DNA of 50,391 nt from Flavobacterium gawalongense (GCF_007097265.1 NZ_VJZP01000031.1:1-50391); one strand, 5' to 3'; counted from the stretch's first letter, positions 23,377-33,209 are shown. The notes: a model not told the origin generated them from the sequence alone. Made by a program: numbers and translations.

Positions 23377-24186
23377 CTAATATTCCCATTGTCTTAAACG
23401 GTTTAGCTCTTCCTGTTCTTTTATTTCCTCAACTGGAATAACTTTTAAAAACGAAGGATGTTGCTCAATGGCATATTCCACTCTTTCAACAATTTCCTCA
23501 ATTGTATCATTATCGTAATCAATATCCAAAGGCTCTTTGATGATAAATGACTGCAAGATTCCTTTCTTTTTCATGCGTAATCCTTTTTTATCAAACGAAC
23601 GACGGAAACCATCAATAACAATAGGCACAACAATAGGTCTGTGTTGTTTGATAATATGAGCCGTTCCTTTGCGAACGGGCTTAAAAGATTTGGTAGTTCC
23701 CTGTGGAAAAGTGATTACCCAACCATCTTTCAGCGCTATTTTAATATTTTCAGTATCGTTTGGGTTTACTTCTCGTTTTTCGGTTACATCAACACCTTTG
23801 GCACGCCAAGTTCTTTCAACAGTTATTGCTCCTACATACGATAAAATCCTTGGTAATAAACCGGCTTGCATGGTTTCTTTGGCGGCAACATAATAAATAT
23901 TCATCTTGGGTTGCCAGAGATAACATACATTTTTAATGGTATCGTCTCGCCCACTCAAGCTCGCATTAAAAACATGAAACATAGCCACAACATCGGCAAA
24001 ATAGGTTTGGTGATTGGAAATAAAAAGTACGTTTGCATCCGGTAAATTTCTTATAATTTCCGAACCTTCAATTTGTAATTCATTAAATCCTCTATAACGT
24101 CTATGCGTGATGGCTCCGAAGATTCGGATCAACCATTTTTTTATAAATAATATGTGTCCAAAAGGATTTCTCTTAAATAATCCCAT
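23377..24186 (-). CDS. lysophospholipid acyltransferase (PlsC/AGPAT family)
   Basis: This 269-residue protein of the glycerolipid acyltransferase family transfers an acyl chain to a lysophospholipid at the inner membrane. Motif I is SNHQTYFADV (about residues 56-65). The His-Asp spacing is one longer than the classical H-x4-D. Motif III is FPQGTT where most members have FPEGTR. VPIVIDGFRRSF matches motif IV. The two deviations may mark a Bacteroidota subgroup or a different acceptor such as an aminolipid. It is transcribed in the same direction as the Nudix gene upstream, with a 138-base gap. Confidence 0.8.
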   Translation of the reverse strand: MGLFKRNPFGHILFIKKWLIRIFGAITHRRYRGFNELQIEGSEIIRNLPDANVLFISNHQTYFADVVAMFHVFNASLSGRDDTIKNVCYLWQPKMNIYYVAAKETMQAGLLPRILSYVGAITVERTWRAKGVDVTEKREVNPNDTENIKIALKDGWVITFPQGTTKSFKPVRKGTAHIIKQHRPIVVPIVIDGFRRSFDKKGLRMKKKGILQSFIIKEPLDIDYDNDTIEEIVERVEYAIEQHPSFLKVIPVEEIKEQEELNRLRQWEY

Positions 24187-24324
24187 AAAATTGTGTGTAT
24201 TTTTGTGAATTTGGACTACAAACTTACGAAATTTATATTTGAAGTTAATTACAGATTGTACAAACCTTATTGAAAACTACAAAGAGTTGAATACTCCTTT
24301 TTCAACAATTAAAAACAAATCCTT

Positions 24325-24966
24325 TCAACCTAAAACCTCTTTCAAAACCTCTTTCAATTCGCTCAACATCATGGCAGTAGCACCCCAAACAATATGCTCC
24401 TCTATTTTGAAAGCCGGGACAGTGATTTTACCCGCATAAGAAGTTGCCATTTCAGCACTGATAATTATTTCATCACTCAAGAAAACCGATAAAGGCAATT
24501 CAATTATATTTGCCACTTCATTAGGGTCAGGAATAAAACTGATTTCTTCTCTACTAATTCCTAAAAAAGGATGCACCATAAAATTACTTGGCGGAACATA
24601 CAATTCTGTAAAAGGCTTTATAATTTCTATGTTTCTGGGAAGAATTCCTATTTCTTCATGGGTTTCCCGTAAAGCCGTATTTGCAAAAACGGCATCTTCC
24701 GGTTCAAATTTACCACCCGGGAATGCTATTTGGGAAGAATGGGTCCCTTCATAGGAACTCCGTACAATAAGCACCAAATGTGTTCTTCCATTTTTAGGAT
24801 AAAACAACATCATGACGGCAGCTTTTCTTGATTTTTTATTATCAAAAATTCCATTTTTCAAAGCATCTATTCGCTCTAGAGGCGCCATTTTAATGTGCGC
24901 TTCAAATGCAGGAAGCTTTGCTTGAGCAAAATTGGGAACATATTTTAAAAAATCTTGAAAATCCAT
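24325..24966 (-). CDS. Nudix hydrolase, CoA pyrophosphatase (NudL)-like
   Basis: The Nudix box is visible as FPGGKFEPED followed by ALRETHEEIGI (about residues 90-117), with the REThEE metal-binding core intact. The upstream SSQIAFPGGK block is the extra signature of the CoA-pyrophosphatase subgroup, which splits CoA into adenosine 3',5'-bisphosphate and phosphopantetheine. ATG 24966 is chosen; the codon at 24972 is TTG. 213 residues. It is divergent from the DUF4268 gene across 97 bases. Confidence 0.88.
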   Translation of the reverse strand: MDFQDFLKYVPNFAQAKLPAFEAHIKMAPLERIDALKNGIFDNKKSRKAAVMMLFYPKNGRTHLVLIVRSSYEGTHSSQIAFPGGKFEPEDAVFANTALRETHEEIGILPRNIEIIKPFTELYVPPSNFMVHPFLGISREEISFIPDPNEVANIIELPLSVFLSDEIIISAEMATSYAGKITVPAFKIEEHIVWGATAMMLSELKEVLKEVLG

Positions 24967-25063
24967 AATCAAAGTCTATTTTTGCATACCAAAAGATCTT
25001 ATAAATATAGTTTAGAAAATAACGTTTAGCAAATTTTCTAAAATCAAATTCAAATAAATAAAA

Positions 25064-25504
25064 ATGTACAGCAAAGAACAAACTCAAAAATTAAAACGAG
25101 AATTCTGGATCGCATTCGCAGAAAAATACCCCCGAAAATGGTTGCTATACGACACCAAAATCAAGGATTTCTCTTTCAAGTTCTATGTAGACAATAAAAA
25201 AGCCCAAGTTTTAATAGATATTGAACATCGAAATGATGAAAAACGAATTGCTTATTTTGAAAAAATAGAAGCACTAAAAAATATTTTAGAGGACGAATTC
25301 ATTAAAGATTTGGTTTTCGAGAAAGAATTTAATCTCGAAAACGGCAAAACTATCAGCCGCATTTGGGTTGAAAAATTAGGTATTGGTGTTAGCAATCGCA
25401 ACTATTGGGATGAAATATTTGACTTTTACAACGAGAAAATGAATGCTTTAGAGTTGTTTTATATGGAATACGATGATTTTATTAAAGATATTGAGAAAAT
25501 TTAG
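25064..25504 (+). CDS. DUF4268 domain protein
   Basis: This 146-residue soluble protein matches DUF4268 (REFWIAFAEKYPRKWLLYDT at the start, then KDFSFKFYV and WVEKLGIGVSNR). This domain also occurs at the C-terminus of some restriction-like proteins, but here it stands alone and no nuclease motif is evident. There is no signal peptide. The stop codon touches the first base of a dispersed repeat element at 25504. Function unknown. Confidence 0.8.
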   Translation: MYSKEQTQKLKREFWIAFAEKYPRKWLLYDTKIKDFSFKFYVDNKKAQVLIDIEHRNDEKRIAYFEKIEALKNILEDEFIKDLVFEKEFNLENGKTISRIWVEKLGIGVSNRNYWDEIFDFYNEKMNALELFYMEYDDFIKDIEKI

Positions 25505-25599
25505 GGCGTGACCCGTTGAAAAAACGGGTCGGGCTGTACGTTACAAGTCCTCGCTCTTCCTTCGTCAGGCTGTGGGCTTTTCACTGCCATCCCTCACGC
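25504..25599. repeat. GCGTGA-bounded intergenic element, copy 1
   Basis: The element begins GGGCGTGACCCG, forms a hairpin with CGGGTCGGG, and ends TTTTCACTGCCATCCCTCACGC. The terminal GCGTGA and TCACGC are inverted. A second copy of nearly the same length lies at 48873-48967; the ends are conserved while the middle differs. This is the behaviour of a small non-autonomous mobile or REP-like element. Confidence 0.6.
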
Positions 25600-26109
25600 A
25601 ACATAACGAAATTACAATTCTAATTTTTTTACCGTATCAAATTGATATAAAAAAAGCCGCTTTAAGCCTACCGTCTGGACACAAGTTTAAAATAGGACAC
25701 AGATAACACAGATTGAAAAGATTTACACAGATTTTATTATTATAAAAAAAGCAGCCACGAATTTCATTAATTTTTACGAATTAATTCGAGTAAATTAGTG
25801 AAATTCTATCTAACTCTTTTCAAATGGTTGGTATTAAGAATTCGAAATAGTATTACGGCACTATAAAATCTGCTGAATCTGCGTGCTGAAAATTTTTCAC
25901 GCAGATTTTGCAGATTCAGCAGATTAGTGTTGTGGAAAATCTGTTTTTTATCAGTATTTCGCTTTAGCGAACCTATTTCATCTGCTTACGGTTGACAACG
26001 CTTTTCTGAGTTAGCAACTATTTGTCAAAGTACCCAACTTTCTTTAAATTCGTGGCTAAAATTTCGTCTGAATATTTGTGTCCATAATGGTAGCTTAGAT
26101 CGTGTTTTT
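25600..26109. other. gene-free stretch packed with palindromic repeats
   Basis: Three elements are seen. First, an ACAGAT-type repeat at 25695-25735. Second, a hairpin with perfect 16-base arms (AATCTGCTGAATCTGC at 25867-25882 with 25910-25925) and an inner GCGTG/CACGC. Third, GCCACGAATTT (25754-25764) facing AAATTCGTGGC (26046-26056), the outer arms of a CCACGAATT-type repeat. No reading frame or RNA gene is supported. Confidence 0.55.
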
Positions 26110-26520
26110 TTACATATTGAAGATATTATAAACTACAATCCTATCATCATAATTGATGTACAATTGTTTCCTGTTGCCCTGCTTTTTTCGGGTAATTATA
26201 GAAACGGTACAATCGACCCCTTCATTATCCTTACAAGTAAATGAATAAACAATATCAGTATCATTCTCTTCTGTGGGCTGATAATCAATTATTTCAAAGA
26301 GCTGAATGATTTGGGAATAAACCACAATTCTATTTTTATTGGTATCCAAAGTGACTAAAATATTGACCAAATTCAGATCAGACCACTTTCCCCATTTCCC
26401 CATTTCATTTTTTTCTAAAACACTAAAGCCTGATGTTTTAAACTTATAGTTTTGTCCATACGAATGTTGCAGTCCTAAGACCAAAAAAAGGAATATTATA
26501 TATATTTTTTTCTTCGTCAT
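26110..26520 (-). CDS. exported protein of unknown function
   Basis: A signal peptide (MTKKKIYIIFLFLVLGLQHS, cleavage near YGQ) predicts export. The remaining ~113 residues are beta-rich with two Cys (SFTCKDNEGVDCTV) that could form a disulfide. I do not recognise a family. It starts 10 bases after the stop of the flavin oxidoreductase gene and is the last of a three-gene operon headed by the subtilase. No motif suggests enzymatic activity. Confidence 0.65.
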   Translation of the reverse strand: MTKKKIYIIFLFLVLGLQHSYGQNYKFKTSGFSVLEKNEMGKWGKWSDLNLVNILVTLDTNKNRIVVYSQIIQLFEIIDYQPTEENDTDIVYSFTCKDNEGVDCTVSIITRKKQGNRKQLYINYDDRIVVYNIFNM

Positions 26521-26530
26521 TATTTATAAA

Positions 26531-27475
26531 TTAAAAATCAAAGTTCATTACTTCTTTTCTCGCTGTTTCAAAATCGGCTATCATTTCCTGAATAATGTCT
26601 CCCGCTGGTTTAATCTCGTGAATTAATCCTGCTATTTGACCGATCTCTAACTCTCCTTCGATTAAATCTCCCTCAAACATACCACGTTTTGCTCTCGCTC
26701 TACCTAATAAACCAATTAATTCTTCTTTTGTTGCACACTTTTCATACAAATGCTGAACATCCTGATAAAATTTATTTTTAATCAATCGGACTGGTGCGAG
26801 TTCTTTTAAGGTCAATTGCGTATCGCCTTCTTTTACGTTTATAATGGTTTTCTTGAAATTTTCATGTGAAGAAGATTCAACCGATGCAGCAAACCGGCTT
26901 CCAACCTGAACTCCGTCTGCTCCCAGTGCCATTGCAGCAAGCATACCACGACCGGTCGCAATTCCACCTGCAGCAATCAACGGAATGGTAATTTTTTCTT
27001 TCACCATTGGGATTAGCGTAAACGTGGTGGTTTCCTCTCTTCCGTTATGTCCTCCAGCTTCAAATCCCTCGGCAACTACCGCATCAACGCCAGCATCCTG
27101 TGCTTTTAATGCAAAAACAGAACTGCTGACCACATGCACTACCGTTATACCGTTTTCTTTCAAATAAGAAGTCCATGTTTTTGGATTTCCAGCCGATGTA
27201 AAAACGATTTTAACACCTTCATCAACAATAATTTTCATGATTTCTTCGATATTGGGATACAACATTGGAACATTTACTCCAAAAGGTTTTGAAGTGGCTT
27301 TTTTACATTTTTGAATGTGTTCCCTTAAGACTTCAGGATACATGGAACCGGCACCTATCAATCCCAAACCTCCTGCATTGCTAACCGCACTCGCTAATTT
27401 ATTGCCACTGTTCCAAATCATTCCTCCTTGAATAATTGGATATTTAATTTTGAAAAGTTCTGTAATTTTATTCAT
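26531..27475 (-). CDS. FMN-dependent nitronate monooxygenase / enoyl-ACP reductase II-like
   Basis: This is a TIM-barrel flavoprotein of the NAD(P)H-dependent flavin oxidoreductase family. Signatures are IKYPIIQGGMIW at 9-20, the AGGLGLIGAGSM loop, GFEAGGHNGR (about 135-144, with the catalytic-type His of nitronate monooxygenases) and the FMN phosphate-binding LIAAGGIATGRG and GADGVQVGSRF. FabK, which reduces enoyl-ACP in fatty-acid synthesis, shares these, and the sequence alone does not separate the two. It is the second gene of an operon, 15 bases after the subtilase. 314 residues. Confidence 0.87.
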   Translation of the reverse strand: MNKITELFKIKYPIIQGGMIWNSGNKLASAVSNAGGLGLIGAGSMYPEVLREHIQKCKKATSKPFGVNVPMLYPNIEEIMKIIVDEGVKIVFTSAGNPKTWTSYLKENGITVVHVVSSSVFALKAQDAGVDAVVAEGFEAGGHNGREETTTFTLIPMVKEKITIPLIAAGGIATGRGMLAAMALGADGVQVGSRFAASVESSSHENFKKTIINVKEGDTQLTLKELAPVRLIKNKFYQDVQHLYEKCATKEELIGLLGRARAKRGMFEGDLIEGELEIGQIAGLIHEIKPAGDIIQEMIADFETARKEVMNFDF

Positions 27476-27490
27476 GTATTGTTGAGAATG

Positions 27491-29104
27491 TTAATGTTTT
27501 ATTATTTTTCCAGTTTTAGAAAAAGAATTGGATTCCACTTTATATATATACATTCCTTTACTCAATGCTTTCAATGAAATGCTAGCCGATTGTGTTGTGA
27601 TTTCTTTATCTAACACTTTTTGACCTAAAATAGTATAAATGGCAACCGTTGCTCTATCAAGACTTAGTGGTAATGAAATTGAAATAAAATCACTTGCCGG
27701 ATTCGGATAAATTATAAAATCATCTTTCGAAAAAATGTCTAGTGATAATCCATTGCTCACCGCTAAACCAAAATCTGGAATGCCATAACCATATTGATTA
27801 TTGGGCGTTGCAAATCTATCTGCAGATTTTATCACTAGTTGCCTGATTTCCTCATTGGTTTTGATAGGATTTGCCTGCCATAAACAAGCAATCATTCCTG
27901 CCATAATAGGACTAGAGAAAGAGGTTCCATCTCCAACAACTATATTCCCAAATTCATCGGACAAGACATCCGATTGTCCTTGAGCCATAACATCCGGTTT
28001 TATCCTTCCGTCAGACGAAGGTCCTATGGAACTAAATGAAGTCAAAGACTCTGAAGCATTTACCGCTCCTACCGCAATTACTGATGTTGCGTCGGCAGGT
28101 ACAGCAATATGTGGATCGGATGTACCACCTGAATTACCGGCTGACGCTACTACAATCATACCTCTGCTAAATGCAATTACAGCGCCACGTGACATAAAAG
28201 CTGTTGTCCCATTCATTTCGCTATAGGTATAACTATAAGCAGGGTTATCATATTCAAAATAGCCTAAAGAGGTATTTATAATATCCACACCCAAACTATC
28301 TGCTTTTTCAGCTGCTTCTACCCAAAGCGATTCTTCAACAGGATTTTCGGAAGTATCATCTTCGGTGATAAATAAATAATAGGAAGCGTCAGGAGCTGTT
28401 CCCACTAATGAATTTTCTTTATAGCCACCCATCGAAGAGAGTACAGCTGTTCCGTGTGAAACTCCAGTGTAAAAATCCGGATTTCTTAATACAAAATTGT
28501 AACCTCCTAAAATCTGGTTATTATCCCTCAATCTTTGAAAAGGTTGTGCTGTATTAACACCGGGAAAACCAGCATCCAAAACGGCTATTATTTTTCCGGA
28601 ACCGGTATAATTTTGTTGGTGTAGTAATTGTCCATTAAGCATCTGTATTTGATTTTCAGAGGTTCCGTAAGCGTAATTAATTTTGGTTTTTTTCGTTTTA
28701 TTTACCTTTTTAATTTTTGATGACTTCGCTATTTTTCCAGTTTGATTGAGTGATTTATCCGCAAAATCGACTTTACTGACAAATGAAAATGCTCCCAATG
28801 AATTTACATTTACTTGTGTTCCACGAACATGAATAGCATTCAACCATTTGGATTTTGCCATAACAGTAATTCCTGCAACTGCTTTTACTTGATTGATATA
28901 AGACGACTCAATGGGAACATCTTTAAAGTCTAAAGCAATGTTCTGATTGGTTCTCCTATCCAAAGCTCTTTGAGTAAGCATTTGCAAAGGTGTATCTAAA
29001 TAAAATTGAAAACTGGGTTTAGTATTGAAATATATCCAAGCATCTTCTTGAGAAAATCCTGCTGATGTAATCAATAAAAAAACAAACAAATAGATTTTTC
29101 TCAT
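27491..29104 (-). CDS. secreted subtilisin-like serine protease with type IX secretion sorting domain
   Basis: A signal peptide (MRKIYLFVFLLITSAGFSQ) leads to a pro-region of ~140 residues and then a peptidase S8 domain. The triad is visible: Asp in VLDAGFPG, His in SHGTAVLS, Ser in GTSFSSPIMAG. The last ~75 residues (DFIIYPNPASDFISI through KTGKIIKH) form a type A C-terminal domain for export by the type IX secretion system. It is thus surface-exposed or released. A TTG at 29110 lies in frame, but the ATG at 29104 is the natural start, giving 537 residues. It heads the three-gene operon down to 26110. Confidence 0.93.
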   Translation of the reverse strand: MRKIYLFVFLLITSAGFSQEDAWIYFNTKPSFQFYLDTPLQMLTQRALDRRTNQNIALDFKDVPIESSYINQVKAVAGITVMAKSKWLNAIHVRGTQVNVNSLGAFSFVSKVDFADKSLNQTGKIAKSSKIKKVNKTKKTKINYAYGTSENQIQMLNGQLLHQQNYTGSGKIIAVLDAGFPGVNTAQPFQRLRDNNQILGGYNFVLRNPDFYTGVSHGTAVLSSMGGYKENSLVGTAPDASYYLFITEDDTSENPVEESLWVEAAEKADSLGVDIINTSLGYFEYDNPAYSYTYSEMNGTTAFMSRGAVIAFSRGMIVVASAGNSGGTSDPHIAVPADATSVIAVGAVNASESLTSFSSIGPSSDGRIKPDVMAQGQSDVLSDEFGNIVVGDGTSFSSPIMAGMIACLWQANPIKTNEEIRQLVIKSADRFATPNNQYGYGIPDFGLAVSNGLSLDIFSKDDFIIYPNPASDFISISLPLSLDRATVAIYTILGQKVLDKEITTQSASISLKALSKGMYIYKVESNSFSKTGKIIKH

Positions 29105-29185
29105 AGTCAATTTTATTTGTAAGTTATAAAAAATTCCAAATAACGCTCGGATTGAATCATCAATATAGCACTTTTATCGCATTTT

Positions 29186-29220
29186 AAATTCCGCGAAAGC
29201 GTGCGTTTTTAGAATTTTTT
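29186..29220. terminator. hairpin between mnmA and the subtilase gene
   Basis: AAATTC (29186-29191) and GAATTT (29212-29217) enclose a small CGCGAAAGCG hairpin, with T-rich sequence after it. It lies upstream of the subtilase start and downstream in the sense of neither strong gene end, so the terminator call is weak. Confidence 0.3.
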
Positions 29221-29238
29221 ATAAATAAAAGTACTAAA

Positions 29239-30426
29239 CTAAGAAATAACTCCCGAACCAACTAATTCATCTTCTAAATACCAAGCCACAAATTGCCCTT
29301 CGGTTATTGCGGATTGTGGTTCGTCAAAGGCAACATACATTCCGTTTTCAAATTGGTGTACTACTGCTTTTTGTAAAGGTTGTCTGTAACGAATTCTTGC
29401 CATAATCTCCATAGTTTGTCCATTAGCCAAAGCCAAATCTTTTCGAATCCAATGCACTTCGGATTTTTCGATAAACAATGATTTTCTAAACAATCCAGGA
29501 TGTTGACTCGTCAATCCGGTATAAATGGTATTGGTTACCACATTAGTAGCTATGATAAATAATGGATCTGTAGTTCCACCTACATTCAATCCTTTTCGTT
29601 GCCCAATGGTAAAATAATGAGCACCTTGATGTTTCCCTACTACTTTGCCCATTTCTGGAGTATATGGAATTTTTCTTGCATCAGAAGCCAAATCCTCTTC
29701 CAGCGTTAAGCCTTCCTGTTTTCCTAAATTATAAACAGGATTGTTTTTATCAATTTGAATAATCAATCCGTCTTTGGGTTGCAATTTTTGTTGCAAAAAT
29801 TCTGGCAAACGCACTTTTCCAATGAAACATAATCCTTGAGAATCTTTCTTTTCGGCAGTAATCAAATCCATTTGAGCAGCAATTTCCCGAACTTCAGGTT
29901 TTGTCAATTCTCCAATAGGAAATAACGATTTTGCCAATTGCTCTTGTGACAACTGACAAAGAAAATAGGACTGATCTTTATTTGTATCGGCACCAGCCTT
30001 AAGTTGGTAAACAGTTTCCCCGTTCACTTCGATTTCACTTTTTTGACAATAATGCCCTGTAGCCACATAATCGGCACCAAGACTCAAAGCAATTTTCATG
30101 AAAACATCAAATTTTATTTCGCGATTACAAAGTACGTCAGGGTTTGGAGTACGCCCTTTTTCATATTCGTTGAACATGTAGTCAACGATTTTTTCTTTGT
30201 ATTCTTCGCTTAAATCAACGGTTTGAAAAGGAATCCCTAATTTTTCTGCAACAAGCAATGCATCATTGCTGTCTTCCAGCCATGGGCATTCGTTTGAAAT
30301 AGTAACAGAATCATCATGCCAATTTTTCATAAAAAGACCTATGACTTCATAGCCTTGTTGCTGCAACAAATAAGCCGCAACACTTGAATCTACACCTCCG
30401 GAAAGTCCTACAACAACACGCTTCAT
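29239..30426 (-). CDS. mnmA: tRNA-specific 2-thiouridylase MnmA
   Basis: MnmA puts sulfur on U34 of the tRNAs for Glu, Gln and Lys using ATP. The PP-loop is [15 protein letters not shown] near the start. The two catalytic cysteines lie in [12 protein letters not shown] (about residue 104) and GLCFIGKV (about residue 200). FTIGQRKGL and the C-terminal beta-barrel complete the family. The codon at 30432 is TTG; ATG 30426 gives 395 residues. It follows the MORN-repeat gene on the same strand by 76 bases. Confidence 0.96.
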   Translation of the reverse strand: MKRVVVGLSGGVDSSVAAYLLQQQGYEVIGLFMKNWHDDSVTISNECPWLEDSNDALLVAEKLGIPFQTVDLSEEYKEKIVDYMFNEYEKGRTPNPDVLCNREIKFDVFMKIALSLGADYVATGHYCQKSEIEVNGETVYQLKAGADTNKDQSYFLCQLSQEQLAKSLFPIGELTKPEVREIAAQMDLITAEKKDSQGLCFIGKVRLPEFLQQKLQPKDGLIIQIDKNNPVYNLGKQEGLTLEEDLASDARKIPYTPEMGKVVGKHQGAHYFTIGQRKGLNVGGTTDPLFIIATNVVTNTIYTGLTSQHPGLFRKSLFIEKSEVHWIRKDLALANGQTMEIMARIRYRQPLQKAVVHQFENGMYVAFDEPQSAITEGQFVAWYLEDELVGSGVIS

Positions 30427-30502
30427 CTTCAAAAAAATTATAATTTTAATAAGAGTGCAAAGTTACAAAAAGATTTACAATAGTATTTGCGCAATATGAG
30501 AC

Positions 30503-31216
30503 TTAATTATTCTTGTTTTTTGTAGCATTTTGGGGATTACTCATGTTCAATTCTCTAACCAATTTTCCTTTTTCAAAAAATTGCCAAATACCAACTTTTT
30601 TACCATTTAAAAACTGTCCTTTAGAAACTACATTCCCATTAGTGTCTTTAAAAACTGCCAAACCATTGTATTTGTTATTCTTGAAGATAGATTCTTCAAG
30701 TACAATTCCTTTCTCCGTATATTTCTTATAAGTACCGTCTTTCAAATTGTTCTTATAACTGATTTCTTCGGCAATTTTGCCATCAGGATAAAAAACAGTT
30801 CGCAAGCCTTCCAACTTTCCCTTGCTGTAGTTTTCAGTTGCCATAATGGTTTTTGAAGCTTGATGGTAATACTTCCATTTTCCTTCAAATAATTTATTCA
30901 CCACTTTGCCTTCACTCACTTTATTATTATTCTGATCATAAAAAATAGTATAAGCTGAATTCTCTTTAGCATTGAATTCTCTAGTGGCAATTACGGAAGC
31001 TGATTTGGTATCATCAAAAAATTTGAAAATACCTATTTCTTTTCCATGAGAGAAAGTCCCTTCGTATCTTGGTCTTTTTGATTCCTCATAAAAGCCTTTC
31101 CATACTCCATGCTTTCTTCCCTTTTCGTCTAATTTATTGAAATCCGTTTGTGCATGAAGACAAAACACATTCAAAAAAATCAAAACAAGTATTCCTTTTT
31201 TACAAAATGTTTTCAT
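30503..31216 (-). CDS. exported MORN-repeat protein
   Basis: A signal peptide (residues 1-23, ending CLHAQ) is followed by about seven MORN_2-like repeats of ~22 residues: HGVWKGFYEES, YEGTFSHGKEIGIFKFF, EGKWKYYHQ, LEGLRTVFYPDGKI, DGTYKKYTEKG, NGLAVFKD and KVGIWQFFEKGKL. These repeats form a curved beta surface for protein or lipid contact. Similar proteins have been loosely called YwqK-type antitoxins, but no toxin lies nearby and the export signal argues against that role. Function unknown. 237 residues. Confidence 0.8.
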   Translation of the reverse strand: MKTFCKKGILVLIFLNVFCLHAQTDFNKLDEKGRKHGVWKGFYEESKRPRYEGTFSHGKEIGIFKFFDDTKSASVIATREFNAKENSAYTIFYDQNNNKVSEGKVVNKLFEGKWKYYHQASKTIMATENYSKGKLEGLRTVFYPDGKIAEEISYKNNLKDGTYKKYTEKGIVLEESIFKNNKYNGLAVFKDTNGNVVSKGQFLNGKKVGIWQFFEKGKLVRELNMSNPQNATKNKNN

Positions 31217-31266
31217 AATTACCTTTTTATAGTAACGAATTCGGTCCGCTTAAATTATGTCTAAAT

Positions 31267-31300
31267 AAAAAAATCTCGAAATGTATCGAGATTTTTTTTA
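31267..31300 (-). terminator. terminator of yidC
   Basis: AATCTCGA and TCGAGATT form a stem around a six-base loop (31272-31293), with A- and T-runs on both sides. It lies just past the yidC stop. Confidence 0.75.
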
Positions 31301-31304
31301 TGAA

Positions 31305-33209
31305 TTATTTTTTCTTTTGTTGTGCTTTTTGAGCTTCGGCCTGTTCCATAACTTCTTGAAGTTTTTTCTGGAATTTGCCTTGTTTTTTTGGCTCTTTCAA
31401 TTTATTTTCTTGAATTTGAGCATGAATCTTATCGCTATCAATAAAGTATCTTTTGATGACAATCATAATTCCAATGGTAATTAGATTCGAAATAAAGTTA
31501 TACAAACTCAATCCCGCACCATAACTATTGAAGAAAAACAACATCATTATTGGCGAAACATAAATCATGATTTTCATCATCTTCGCCATATCCGGCATAC
31601 CTTCTTGTTGTGGAGCTGCCATTTGTTGATCACCAGAAGTCATTTTCATATAGAAGAAAATAGCAATCGAGGCAAGCACTGGAAATAAACTGATGTGATT
31701 TCCGTAAAAAGGAATATAGAAAGGCAATCGTATAATTTCATCAAAAGAAGATAAATCATCTGCCCAAAGGAAGCTTTTTTGTCTTAACTCAAAAGCCGAT
31801 GGGAAAAACTGAAACGAAGCATACATAAAAGGAAGCTGAATCAAGGCTGGAATACATCCCGCCATAGGGTTCACTCCTGCTTTATTGTACAATTTCATCG
31901 TTTCCTGCTGCTTCTTCATTGGGTCTTTTTTGAATTTTTCTCCCAATTCTGTAATTTCAGGTCGCAATACTTTCATCTTGGCTTGTGACAAGAATGATTT
32001 GAACGTAATAGGCGACATTGCTAATTTTATCAGAATAGTGAAAATAATTATCGCAATCCCGTATGCGATATAAGAACTTAAAAATCCGAATAATGGAATA
32101 AAGATAAATTTATTGATCCATCCAAAAATACCCCATCCAAGTGAGATAATTTTTTCAAGATTCTTATCGTATGATTTTAATGTCTTATAGTCTGTTGGCC
32201 CAAAATACCAACTCATTTTATAATCCACTTCTCCGTTACTGAATGCCAATGGAATATTAGCTTTAAATTGCTTGGTAAAAGTGGTATCTACTTTATCATC
32301 ATGAACCAAATTAGCAGATTTCAATTTAGCCGTTTCAAAAGGCGTTTTTGTCAAAAGAATTGTAGAGAAAAAGTGCTGCTTGAAAGCTACAAAAGTTGCT
32401 TTTTCAAGATCTGATTCTTCTGATTGACCTAGTCCTGCATAATCAATCTTTCCTTCTTCGTGTTCGAAATAAATTTCGGTGTAACGGTTTTCGTAAGCTA
32501 CACTTTTCTCATTTCTGTAGGTTTTCAAATTCCATTCTAAATCCAATGGCTTAGAAGTATTCAAGACTTTATTCAATCCTTGAGAACGAATGTCAAAACC
32601 AATCATATAATCGTTTGGTTTCAATATGTATTTGTATTCCAAAAATTCATTTGCTCCCGCTTTCAAACGCATAGACAAAACTTGATCCGCTCCAACTTTT
32701 GTCAAAGTAGGTTCAAAATACAAATCTTTAGAATTTAAAGTACGATTATCACTGGTAAGCAATTGCACATTCAAATCGGCATTATTGTCTTTTATCAATT
32801 CAACCAATTCTCCTGAGCCTTTTTTGAATTTTTCAAATTGTTTCAAAGTAGCCTCTACAATAAATCCTCCTTTATTGGCAATTTTCAATTTAACCAATTC
32901 ATTTTCGATAGTTGTAAAACCAGCTTTCGCAGAAGGAAGTGTCGCTGAATAAGCGAAATTTCCCAACGTTTTTTGCAATTGGGCCAGTTGTGTGGAATCT
33001 CCGGTTGCTGCAACAGCAACTGTAGCTATAGCCACGGTTTTAGCTTCCAATTCTTTGGCTTTGGCCTCCTTGATTACCAGCTCTTTTTTGGCTTTCTCAG
33101 CTGCAATGGCTGCCTCATCAGGCTGATTTTGATACATGATCCAAATCAAAATACCAAAAATCAATACAAAACCTATAATCGAATTAAGGTCAAATTTTTT
33201 CTCTTCCAT
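31305..33209 (-). CDS. yidC: membrane protein insertase YidC
   Basis: YidC inserts proteins into the inner membrane alone or with SecYEG. A first helix (IIGFVLIFGILIWIMY at ~11-26) is followed by the ~330-residue periplasmic beta domain. The conserved five-helix insertase core begins near IISLGWGIFGWINKF and includes MSPITFKSFLSQAKM, the charged cytoplasmic hairpin with KKQQETMKLYNKAGVNP, and GCIPALIQLPFMYASF. The basic C-terminal tail is typical. The 634-residue length fits the Bacteroidota form. It follows pyrG on the same strand by 82 bases and may share its transcript. Confidence 0.97.
   Translation of the reverse strand: MEEKKFDLNSIIGFVLIFGILIWIMYQNQPDEAAIAAEKAKKELVIKEAKAKELEAKTVAIATVAVAATGDSTQLAQLQKTLGNFAYSATLPSAKAGFTTIENELVKLKIANKGGFIVEATLKQFEKFKKGSGELVELIKDNNADLNVQLLTSDNRTLNSKDLYFEPTLTKVGADQVLSMRLKAGANEFLEYKYILKPNDYMIGFDIRSQGLNKVLNTSKPLDLEWNLKTYRNEKSVAYENRYTEIYFEHEEGKIDYAGLGQSEESDLEKATFVAFKQHFFSTILLTKTPFETAKLKSANLVHDDKVDTTFTKQFKANIPLAFSNGEVDYKMSWYFGPTDYKTLKSYDKNLEKIISLGWGIFGWINKFIFIPLFGFLSSYIAYGIAIIIFTILIKLAMSPITFKSFLSQAKMKVLRPEITELGEKFKKDPMKKQQETMKLYNKAGVNPMAGCIPALIQLPFMYASFQFFPSAFELRQKSFLWADDLSSFDEIIRLPFYIPFYGNHISLFPVLASIAIFFYMKMTSGDQQMAAPQQEGMPDMAKMMKIMIYVSPIMMLFFFNSYGAGLSLYNFISNLITIGIMIVIKRYFIDSDKIHAQIQENKLKEPKKQGKFQKKLQEVMEQAEAQKAQQKKK

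Noticed and set aside
30503..31216. MORN-repeat gene as an antitoxin of a toxin-antitoxin pair
   Set aside because: It has a signal peptide, and no small toxin gene lies beside it. The neighbours are mnmA and yidC.
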